7,368 nucleotides of DNA from Coprothermobacterota bacterium (GTDB lineage Bacteria > Caldisericota > JANLFM01), in the NCBI GenBank assembly GCA_026389415.1, contig JAPLHX010000072.1, positions 1 through 7,368 of the forward strand. The letters are read 5' to 3'. The first letter of the stretch is position 1. Each line of letters opens with the position of its first letter. A program made the position numbers and the translations under genes. Shown here in pieces: positions 1 to 4,164 of this stretch. The notes under the pieces were generated by a model, which was not told the DNA's origin, did not search any database, and saw only the letters and a program-made list of their open reading frames with translations.

Positions 1-374
1 CAGCCGCGCACACTTTGCACCTCGTCCAGAAAAAGATACGTCTTGCCCTCCGGTTTCAGGAAGGTCGTATAGGCGCTCAACAGCCGGTTCATGAATTCCG
101 GAGTAAGTTCGCCAAAGAAACGGGGATCTTCAAAGTTGACGTAGAGGGTGTTTTGGCGGGGGACTCCTTCGGTAATCAGACGTTTGATCAACTGATTCAT
201 GATCGTCGTCTTGCCGCTCCGTCTGGGACCGATCAGGGTGACGGCCAGCCCATCCTGGGCGAGGCGAAAGATCCTCTCCAGGTATGCTCCCCGCTCAATG
301 CCGCAGAAACGGTCCTCCCGCCAGAAATTGACGTCCAGCAGGATTTCGATGATCTTGTCCTGGGTGAGATTCAT
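1..374 (-). CDS. AAA ATPase, AAA_14/DUF4143 type, N-terminal part (3' end outside window)
   Basis: This frame runs off the left edge; 124 codons are visible. The Walker A motif is GPRRSGKTT (residues 49-57, with K55 and T56) and the Walker B motif is YLFLDEVQ (113-120, with D117 and E118). Between them is YVNFEDPRF (78-86), a segment typical of the AAA_14 family that normally carries a C-terminal DUF4143 domain; that part lies outside the window. The protein should bind and hydrolyse ATP; its target is unknown, as for most of this family. I chose the ATG at 372-374. A TTG four codons upstream is possible, since the nearest in-frame stop lies beyond it and neither start has a good ribosome binding site. 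A strong promoter and dyad lie directly upstream. Family assignment is firm; cellular role is not. Confidence 0.9.
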   Translation of the reverse strand, partial: MNLTQDKIIEILLDVNFWREDRFCGIERGAYLERIFRLAQDGLAVTLIGPRRSGKTTIMNQLIKRLITEGVPRQNTLYVNFEDPRFFGELTPEFMNRLLSAYTTFLKPEGKTYLFLDEVQSVRG

Positions 375-390
375 TGTTATGTCCAACGCA

Positions 391-436
391 TCGGTTATTT
401 TCTATGCTTTATAACCGAAATAACATTTATTATCAA
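391..436 (-). promoter_or_regulatory. Promoter and operator-like dyad of the ATPase gene
   Basis: Read on the minus strand there is TTGATA (431-436) as -35, a 17-base spacer, and TATAAA (408-413) as -10, each five of six to consensus. This predicts transcription starting near 401 and a leader of about 27 bases. A perfect inverted repeat, TCGGTTAT (391-398) and ATAACCGA (411-418) with a 12-base centre, overlaps the -10 and the likely start site. Further ATAAC/GTTAT copies lie at 420-424 and 376-380. The position is that of a repressor site. Which protein binds is unknown; autoregulation by the ATPase is only a guess. Confidence 0.7.
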
Positions 437-481
437 GCGTTCATTGGAAACTGCCACTCTTATCTTTAATTAGTGGCTCTC

Positions 482-504
482 CCCGATTTCACACAGGCAT
501 CGGG
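482..504 (-). terminator. Possible weak hairpin after hepT
   Basis: CCCGAT (482-487) and ATCGGG (499-504) form a 6-bp stem around an 11-base loop, 11 bases beyond the hepT stop codon. No run of T follows on the minus strand, so it is at best a weak or Rho-assisted terminator, or it may only protect the 3' end of the mRNA. Confidence 0.25.
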
Positions 505-515
505 TGAGGCTGCTC

Positions 516-734
516 TCATTCCGATAGCTGCCGCAAGATTGCGCTCACTTCTTCTTGGAGGACAGGCAAGTCTTCGATTGCCGTGAGCCATACCGTATCG
601 AGGTCTACGCCGAAGTAGTCGTGGATGAGTTTGTCTCGCATTCCGGCAATGTCATCCCTATCCAGCAGATAGCTTTGGGCCTTGGCGATCGCGTCGAGAA
701 CGTGTTGGAGATAGACCGTGTCATCGCGCTTCAT
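516..734 (-). CDS. hepT: HepT-like (DUF86) protein, internally shortened
   Basis: The protein has 72 residues. HepT/DUF86 proteins are four-helix HEPN-fold toxins, usually about 110-130 residues, that act as RNases and are kept inactive by a partner nucleotidyltransferase that adenylylates the motif tyrosine. The N-terminal helix (residues 1-24) and the C-terminal half look normal. The RX4HXY motif is present as R33, H38 and Y40 in GMRDKLIHDYFGVD, followed by the usual VW and EDLP segments. The central region, normally containing a conserved 'AVIRRLEVIGEAA'-like helix, is missing: residue 24 or so joins directly to DDIAGMR. About 40-45 residues are gone with the frame intact. The start overlaps the nucleotidyltransferase gene by 14 bases, suggesting translational coupling. 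It may be inactive, or a reduced toxin. Confidence 0.85.
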   Translation of the reverse strand: MKRDDTVYLQHVLDAIAKAQSYLLDRDDIAGMRDKLIHDYFGVDLDTVWLTAIEDLPVLQEEVSAILRQLSE

Positions 735-1014
735 AGATCACATCGAGCTCGCGCATGATCCGGTCATGCAGGTAGGGGCTGAGGGCGGCTTCGGTGAGCA
801 GATCTACCTTGCGTCCAAGCGTGAGCGCGAGCTGACGCTCAAGAGCAACGAGCGCTAGCAGGCTCTTGCGCTTGGAAAATTCCACGATCAGGTCAAGATC
901 ACTCTGCTCGTTTGCTTCACCTCTGACCATCGAACCAAAAATGCCGATCTTGACCACATCGTTCTGGCGGCACGCCTCTATCAATTTGCGGGTGTCGAAA
1001 GGGTACTTGTTCAT
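721..1014 (-). CDS. mntA: MNT-type nucleotidyltransferase, antitoxin of HepT
   Basis: This 97-residue protein belongs to the minimal nucleotidyltransferase family. The catalytic GSX10DXD motif is complete (G27, S28, D39, D41, within GSMVRGEANEQSDLDL), and a third acidic residue is at D71 in KVDLLTEAAL. In characterised MntA-HepT pairs this enzyme transfers AMP units from ATP to the tyrosine of the HepT RX4HXY motif and so neutralises the toxin; that role is inferred here from family and neighbour. Length is normal. The gene comes first in the transcript, and its last codons overlap the hepT start. The ATG at 1012-1014 has only a weak ribosome binding site. TAGAAT just upstream could be a -10 box, but no convincing -35 accompanies it. 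Confidence 0.88.
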   Translation of the reverse strand: MNKYPFDTRKLIEACRQNDVVKIGIFGSMVRGEANEQSDLDLIVEFSKRKSLLALVALERQLALTLGRKVDLLTEAALSPYLHDRIMRELDVIYEAR

Positions 1015-1306
1015 GACTCACATTCTACCCCAATTCCGCAGTACGGGTGAGTCGCTGTGGGTCGGATGACGATCTGATAATGCAGCCACAATTGCAGCTG
1101 CGCCTCAAAACCTCCCGCAGCCCACAGCACGACCGACGCAGCCGTCAGGTGGAAGACCGTGTCAGGCACTGCCCCTGCCACTCACAACCGGCGACCAAAA
1201 GATGGCAAACCATGACCCATGCCATCCTACCGCCTCGCGGTAGGCTCTGACCGATCTCCATCTCGCTGTCCCGCATCAAAGTGTTTCTTGGCGGGCGTTG
1301 GTTTCT
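1015..1306. other. Gene-free stretch between mntA and the flavodoxin gene
   Basis: These 292 bases lie downstream of the flavodoxin gene and upstream of mntA. Short open frames on both strands lack ribosome binding sites and recognisable motifs. The only clear structure is the hairpin at 1226-1244. The stretch probably holds the 3' end of the flavodoxin transcript and the mntA promoter, but no promoter can be named with confidence. Confidence 0.5.
1226..1244 (-). terminator. GC-rich hairpin downstream of the flavodoxin gene
   Basis: CCTACCGC (1226-1233) and GCGGTAGG (1237-1244) make a perfect 8-bp stem with a 3-base loop, 62 bases past the flavodoxin stop codon. There is no T tract on either strand, so it is not a canonical intrinsic terminator. 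It could be an mRNA-end hairpin or a small palindromic repeat element. Confidence 0.35.
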
Positions 1307-1753
1307 TCAGGACTTGCGGATTTTGTCGGTGAACTCCTTCAATCTGGCCGGGAAGCTCCGTCTTCCGGTGGAGAATCGCCAGGCGGCAAAGGTGGCCACG
1401 GGGGGCTTGGCCGCCAGTTTTTCCAGCTCTGCCATTGTTCCCTTGCCACCAATCAACCCGAATGTGCAGAAGAAAGCCAGTTTCGGCAACCGGCCTTCGA
1501 AGCGCTTCAGGTATGCTCGCACCGGCGGAGTGGGGGCATTGCCCCAGACCGGGGTTCCGATCACGATCAGGTCAAACTGGCCGGGGTTTTGTTTGGGCGG
1601 CTGGATTTCAGCCACCTTCTGATTCGAGGCGAATCTACCCTGGGGTAAGATCTCCTCGATCGGGCATCCGAGCGAACGGGCGATGGCTTCCCCCACCTTC
1701 CGGGTGACCCCGCCACGGCTGAAAAACACTACGAGTATCTTTTTAGTTTCCAT
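1307..1753 (-). CDS. Flavodoxin-family protein
   Basis: The 148-residue protein begins with a flavodoxin beta1-loop-alpha1 unit, KKILVVFFSRGGVTRKV, in which SRGGVT (residues 12-17) is the FMN phosphate-binding loop. GTPVWGNAPTPPVRAYL (66-82) is the second FMN-contact loop, typical of the flavodoxin/MIOX-like group of small proteins. A third segment, KLAFFCTFGLIGGKG (near 91-105), fits the strand and loop after it. It probably binds FMN and carries electrons in the cytoplasm; partner enzymes cannot be told. Length is typical of small family members and no extra domain is fused. The start at 1751-1753 has no strong ribosome binding site, and a stable hairpin lies 26 bases upstream. It is divergent from the SHOCT gene and not evidently part of an operon. 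Confidence 0.85.
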   Translation of the reverse strand: METKKILVVFFSRGGVTRKVGEAIARSLGCPIEEILPQGRFASNQKVAEIQPPKQNPGQFDLIVIGTPVWGNAPTPPVRAYLKRFEGRLPKLAFFCTFGLIGGKGTMAELEKLAAKPPVATFAAWRFSTGRRSFPARLKEFTDKIRKS

Positions 1754-1778
1754 GATGCTGATCGTAGCACAACCGAAA

Positions 1779-1809
1779 CATCGAGACCGCAGGACGGCGC
1801 GTCTCGATG
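1779..1809 (-). promoter_or_regulatory. Strong inverted repeat upstream of the flavodoxin gene
   Basis: CATCGAGAC (1779-1787) and GTCTCGATG (1801-1809) are perfect 9-base arms. Inside them CGC (1788-1790) and GCG (1797-1799) can add three more pairs with one bulged base (1800), leaving a 6-base loop. Read on the minus strand it would sit in the flavodoxin leader or promoter region. It could be a leader hairpin or a protein-binding dyad. TTTCGGTT follows on the minus strand, which is too weak to call a terminator. Confidence 0.45.
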
Positions 1810-1965
1810 CAGCCGATCCCAGTGTCTAGGCTCCAAACGTGCGCTGCGTGGACCCCATTTGCTTTGCATCGCTATGGCGGGCTTGGGCGGAAATCTATAT
1901 ACAATCTTGCCTTTGTCTTCATCATTTCTTCATCTGGGTTTGTCATGATCGAGGCGAACGAAGCG

Positions 1966-1972
1966 AAAGGAG
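1966..1972 (+). promoter_or_regulatory. Ribosome binding site of the SHOCT gene
   Basis: AAAGGAG lies 9 bases before the first of two adjacent ATG codons (1982 and 1985) and fixes the start of this small gene. Confidence 0.7.
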
Positions 1973-1981
1973 CATTCGAAT

Positions 1982-2272
1982 ATGATGGGTTATGAACGGA
2001 TGATAGGTTACGGTGGACACGGGTTCGGCTGGGGTGGGATGATCTTCGCCGTGGTAGGCGGACTCCTGCTGCTGGCGCTGGTGATTTGGGCGGTGATGAC
2101 GCTGGTGCGCAACTCCCGCCGCAGTTATCTGGCAGGCCCGATGACGATGTGCACCCACGGTCCTTCTCACGGTGGAGACGACCGAGCCCTGGCGATCCTG
2201 AAGGAACGCTATGCCAAGGGCGAGCTGACCAAAGAGCAATTCGACCAGATGAAACGGGATTTGATGGACTAA
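1982..2272 (+). CDS. Small one-TM protein with C-terminal SHOCT domain
   Basis: The 96-residue protein has a short Gly/Tyr/Met/His-rich N terminus, one membrane helix (about residues 20-42, followed by RNSRR as a cytoplasmic positive anchor), and a linker containing CTHGPSHGGDD. It ends with a SHOCT domain (69-95), with the pattern ALAILKERYAKGELTKEQF then a final MKRDL. SHOCT domains are short oligomerisation or protein-contact modules found at the ends of many bacterial membrane proteins. The function of this stand-alone form is unknown. The histidines and cysteine in the linker might bind metal, but that is speculation. It is the only plus-strand gene here and has its own intrinsic terminator. 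Confidence 0.85.
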   Translation: MMGYERMIGYGGHGFGWGGMIFAVVGGLLLLALVIWAVMTLVRNSRRSYLAGPMTMCTHGPSHGGDDRALAILKERYAKGELTKEQFDQMKRDLMD

Positions 2273-2296
2273 GGCTTTTTCCCCTCCTTTTTGGTG

Positions 2297-2328
2297 AAGC
2301 CCCCGCTCTCGACGGGGGCTTTTGTTAT
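2297..2328 (+). terminator. Intrinsic terminator of the SHOCT gene
   Basis: AAGCCCCCG (2297-2305) pairs with CGGGGGCTT (2313-2321) around a 7-base loop and is followed by TTTTGTTA on the plus strand, 24 bases after the stop codon. It is a canonical Rho-independent terminator. Confidence 0.9.
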
Positions 2329-2330
2329 GG

Positions 2331-2366
2331 CAAACCAAAAGGCGCCCTGGTGGAAACGGGCGCCTT
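2331..2366 (-). terminator. Intrinsic terminator of the 57-residue gene
   Basis: AAGGCGCCC (2339-2347) pairs with GGGCGCCTT (2358-2366) around a 10-base loop. On the minus strand the stem runs into TTTTGGTTTG. It lies 40 bases after the stop of the minus-strand small gene and back to back with the SHOCT terminator, which supports a real transcript here. Confidence 0.8.
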
Positions 2367-2406
2367 GGGTTCCCTCCGGCAGTGCCGGGGGGTCGGTGGG
2401 ATGATC

Positions 2407-2580
2407 CTATGCTTGCTGGGGGCGGGCAGTGAGTTGTGTCCGGCGCTCGGGGCGCTCGGAGCGCTCGTAGCGCAGGGGATGCAAGTCTCGTTTCAGTTGA
2501 GCCGTCCGTTCGTCAATCGTGATCCAGCTCGTGCCGCTGGGGGTGATCCTTTCCATCTGCTCCATCATCGTTGCTGCCAT
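2407..2580 (-). CDS. Orphan small protein, 57 residues
   Basis: I do not recognise this protein. I chose the ATG at 2578-2580 because AGGAGGG lies 7 bases upstream. A longer in-frame reading of 99 residues starting at 2706 is possible, but it has no ribosome binding site and would cover the palindrome and putative promoter. The 57-residue form starts MAATMMEQMERITPSG, continues with WITIDERTAQLKRDLHPL, and ends in a strongly basic tail with ER-containing triplets (SER, PER, R). There is no signal peptide, membrane helix or cysteine. The tail is encoded by a tandem 9-base repeat. A good ribosome binding site, a dyad upstream and a clear terminator downstream suggest a genuine, separately controlled gene. 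It may be a small cytosolic, nucleic-acid or partner-binding protein, but nothing shows this directly. Confidence 0.65.
   Translation of the reverse strand: MAATMMEQMERITPSGTSWITIDERTAQLKRDLHPLRYERSERPERRTQLTARPQQA
2443..2469 (+). repeat. Three tandem 9-base repeats in the small gene
   Basis: GCGCTCGGG, GCGCTCGGA and GCGCTCGTA follow one another, and a fourth partial unit, GCGC, follows. The 9-base period keeps the frame of the minus-strand gene and encodes its repeating ER-containing triplets, so copy number could vary without a frameshift. Confidence 0.7.
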
Positions 2581-2587
2581 TTCCGTG

Positions 2588-2594
2588 CCCTCCT
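2588..2594 (-). promoter_or_regulatory. Ribosome binding site that sets the 57-residue start
   Basis: AGGAGGG on the minus strand stands 7 bases before the ATG at 2578-2580, a near-ideal Shine-Dalgarno arrangement. It favours the short form over the 99-residue reading. Confidence 0.75.
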
Positions 2595-2611
2595 GTTTTT
2601 TTTCTGTGGTT

Positions 2612-2656
2612 ATTGTCGTCGTCAGGAGGAAACCTATCAAATACTTGGTAAGTATT
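2612..2656 (-). promoter_or_regulatory. Possible promoter with adjoining 7-3-7 palindrome
   Basis: On the minus strand TTGATA (2635-2640) could serve as -35, with a weak GACAAT about 17 bases further on (near 2612-2617) as -10. A perfect palindrome, AATACTT (2640-2646), a GGT centre, and AAGTATT (2650-2656), touches the -35 box from upstream. Its position suggests an operator. The regulator is not identifiable; the ACTT/AAGT arms vaguely recall HxlR-type sites, without proof. Confidence 0.4.
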
Positions 2657-2881
2657 GCCATCACTATTTTCATATTTAGCCAGGGGAGACGGTTCCAACC
2701 ACTCAAAACCTTTCTTGGCGTGTGAAGTTTGGGGAAAGATGGAAGTCGTAGTCCAATACTGCGCGAATGGCGTAGGGCAGAAAGATGGGCTGCCTTCCCT
2801 AAGACGAAGGCATTATGATTGGTTGGCGGAGGAGGTCGGCGTCAACTTCTTTCCGGACCGGTTTGGATGGTGCGTTCTGTA

Positions 2882-3526
2882 TTAGTGGCCACCCACTAGA
2901 CGCGCAATCACGACCGTGATCAGCACGAGCGAAATCGCTGCCTGCAGCATCATCAGGAACTTCGCGCGACGGCGCAACGGCGTTTCGGTGGTTGGGCCAA
3001 AGGTCAGGTTGGTGTTGAAGGAGATAAAAAGGTAATCGAAAAAGCCGTGCTTTCTCGGTTGGTTGTCGGAAGCATTGGCGGAGGTCGGAAACAGGAACGC
3101 TCCCCCGGAGCTGGTGATATCGAACGCCCAATAGACGTTCCCGAAAACCAGGGTGTCCAAGGCGAAGAACAGGGCAATGTCCCACAGTGTGACTAGAGGT
3201 TGACCTTGCTTGGCGCTGGAATCAAAAACCAACAGCGACAAAAACAGCAACAACTGCAAGATAGCGCAGCCCACGTAAACAGCGGTGATGGTTTTAGCCA
3301 ACCGGATCCAGCCACAGGCGATGGCGACGAGCACGAGGCAAACCAGCAAACCGAAAAGGCAGCCGAAAATCCATTCCGCTATCCCCAGCACACGCTTGGA
3401 TATCTCCAGGGCAGCACCGACGGTGAGCGCCCAGCCGACGGAAACTTGGCAGAGCCAGGTTACTAAGAGCGCGAACCAGACGACCAGTCCGCTACGGCGA
3501 TCGGCCGAGTGGGTCAGTTGGCTCAT
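2882..3526 (-). CDS. Multi-pass membrane protein with channel-like C-terminal loop (DUF1345-like)
   Basis: The 214-residue protein has about five membrane helices (near residues 14-38, 50-72, 79-101, 113-133 and 189-211). Between the last two is a long loop with FLFPTS (145-150) and the segment FDYLFISFNTNLTFGPTTET (163-182), which looks like a re-entrant pore loop followed by a positively charged stretch (RRRAK) and a final helix. This layout and the phrases 'YWAFD...FLFP', 'DYLF.SF....TF.PT.T.PL' and 'AK.LM.LQA.ISL' match my memory of a family of DUF1345/ion-channel-like bacterial membrane proteins of unknown substrate. The potassium selectivity sequence TVGYG is absent. It is the second gene of an operon, 47 bases after the 120-residue protein. 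The start at 3524-3526 has no strong ribosome binding site. Confidence 0.75.
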   Translation of the reverse strand: MSQLTHSADRRSGLVVWFALLVTWLCQVSVGWALTVGAALEISKRVLGIAEWIFGCLFGLLVCLVLVAIACGWIRLAKTITAVYVGCAILQLLLFLSLLVFDSSAKQGQPLVTLWDIALFFALDTLVFGNVYWAFDITSSGGAFLFPTSANASDNQPRKHGFFDYLFISFNTNLTFGPTTETPLRRRAKFLMMLQAAISLVLITVVIARLVGGH

Positions 3527-3573
3527 TTTCGTTTATGCCGGGAGGATTGGATCCGGTGCAGGAACCCGGGCGG

Positions 3574-3936
3574 CTACGTCATCTGCCGGTAGTAGGCCAC
3601 CCCGACCAACAGGACCACCGCATTAATGATGGTGATCCACCAGATGAACTGCCCGTCCACCAGGTCCCCGATCAACCCCAGCACGAAGAGCACGGCAAAC
3701 AGCCATACGCCCCAACGGCGCATCTGGAAGTAACCGATCAACGGCAACCAGTGGAGGAGCACCAATGCCAACCAAAGGATGCCACCGACAAGGCCCAACC
3801 AGCCAAACGCGAACGACATCCCCAACACGCCGAACACGGAGAAGATGAACAGCAGACCGTACCAGAGAAATCCGACAGCGCAGATCAGCCAGATTAGTGT
3901 AGGTCTTTGTGAAACAGGCGTTAAAGGTTGGTTCAT
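3574..3936 (-). CDS. Small four-TM membrane protein
   Basis: This is a 120-residue, very hydrophobic protein with about four membrane helices (near residues 15-37, 42-69, 75-92 and 97-115) and short polar ends. I do not recognise the family. The ATG at 3934-3936 is chosen because AGGAGGG lies 7 bases upstream. A reading that starts 31 codons earlier (at 4029) would run through the promoter and add a polar stretch without a signal. QMRRWGVWLF (71-80) is a conserved-looking cytoplasmic-turn motif followed by a helix, as in several small uncharacterised membrane families. It is the first gene of an operon with the channel-like protein, and the two may form one membrane complex; this is inference from position only. 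Confidence 0.75.
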   Translation of the reverse strand: MNQPLTPVSQRPTLIWLICAVGFLWYGLLFIFSVFGVLGMSFAFGWLGLVGGILWLALVLLHWLPLIGYFQMRRWGVWLFAVLFVLGLIGDLVDGQFIWWITIINAVVLLVGVAYYRQMT

Positions 3937-3943
3937 GGAGATT

Positions 3944-3951
3944 CCCTCCTT
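3944..3951 (-). promoter_or_regulatory. Ribosome binding site of the four-TM gene
   Basis: AAGGAGGG on the minus strand, 7 bases before the ATG at 3934-3936. It decides the start against the longer upstream reading. Confidence 0.8.
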
Positions 3952-3984
3952 GGCGAAACCGAATTCGAATGCTGTAGCTAGATC

Positions 3985-4014
3985 ATTGTAGAAAGACGGC
4001 CAAGCGATTGTCAA
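3985..4014 (-). promoter_or_regulatory. Strong promoter of the two-gene membrane operon
   Basis: On the minus strand TTGACA (4009-4014, perfect -35), an 18-base spacer and TACAAT (3985-3990, five of six to the -10 consensus). Transcription should begin near 3978, giving a leader of about 42 bases before the start codon of the 120-residue protein. Confidence 0.8.
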
Positions 4015-4098
4015 TCCGGCCTTGGTCAAACCTCATCGCCGGCCACGGAGGGTGCAGTCGGCCGAAAACTCGTAGCCGGTCGGTCTGCCGCAAGGGAG

Positions 4099-4137
4099 AA
4101 CAAAAAAGGCCGCCCGCAAGGGGCGGCCTTTTTTGTT
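4099..4137. terminator. Symmetric bidirectional intrinsic terminator
   Basis: The 17-base arms 4099-4115 and 4121-4137 are perfect complements around a 5-base loop, GCAAG. The core GGCCGCCC/GGGCGGCC is flanked by six A on one side and six T on the other, so it ends transcription in both directions. It lies 27 bases after the SLH-protein stop and so terminates that minus-strand gene; no plus-strand gene reads into it. Confidence 0.93.
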
Positions 4138-4164
4138 GGTTTGGATCCGGGGAGTGGTTCGACG

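Larger units (their letters stand above)
2581..2881. other. Gene-free stretch upstream of the 57-residue gene
   Basis: These 301 bases separate the 57-residue gene from the membrane-protein gene that ends at 2882. The half nearest the small gene holds its ribosome binding site, a run of eight A (minus strand), a possible promoter and a palindrome. From about 2707 to 2881 I see no gene and no hairpin terminator for the membrane operon. Confidence 0.5.

Noticed and set aside
15..473. Plus-strand open frame opposite the ATPase
   Set aside because: The minus strand has unmistakable Walker A and B motifs and a promoter; the plus frame has no ribosome binding site or domain and runs through the ATPase promoter.
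1159..1175. Sequence resembling GTGTCAGGCAC-type ends seen near some Y1 transposases
   Set aside because: A single copy with no paired end, no transposase and no direct repeats; too short to call a mobile-element remnant.
1149..1220. 23-codon minus-strand reading starting MAWVMVCHLLVAGCEW, lipoprotein-like
   Set aside because: No ribosome binding site, very short, and it ends within a few residues of the putative lipid-attachment cysteine.
2086..2679. Plus-strand open frame overlapping the SHOCT gene and the small minus gene
   Set aside because: It crosses two strong terminators and is out of frame with the well-supported SHOCT gene.
2407..2706. Longer 99-residue version of the small minus-strand protein with a hydrophobic N terminus
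   Set aside because: No ribosome binding site at that start; it would include the palindrome, the possible promoter and the AGGAGGG that fits the internal ATG. Not wholly excluded.
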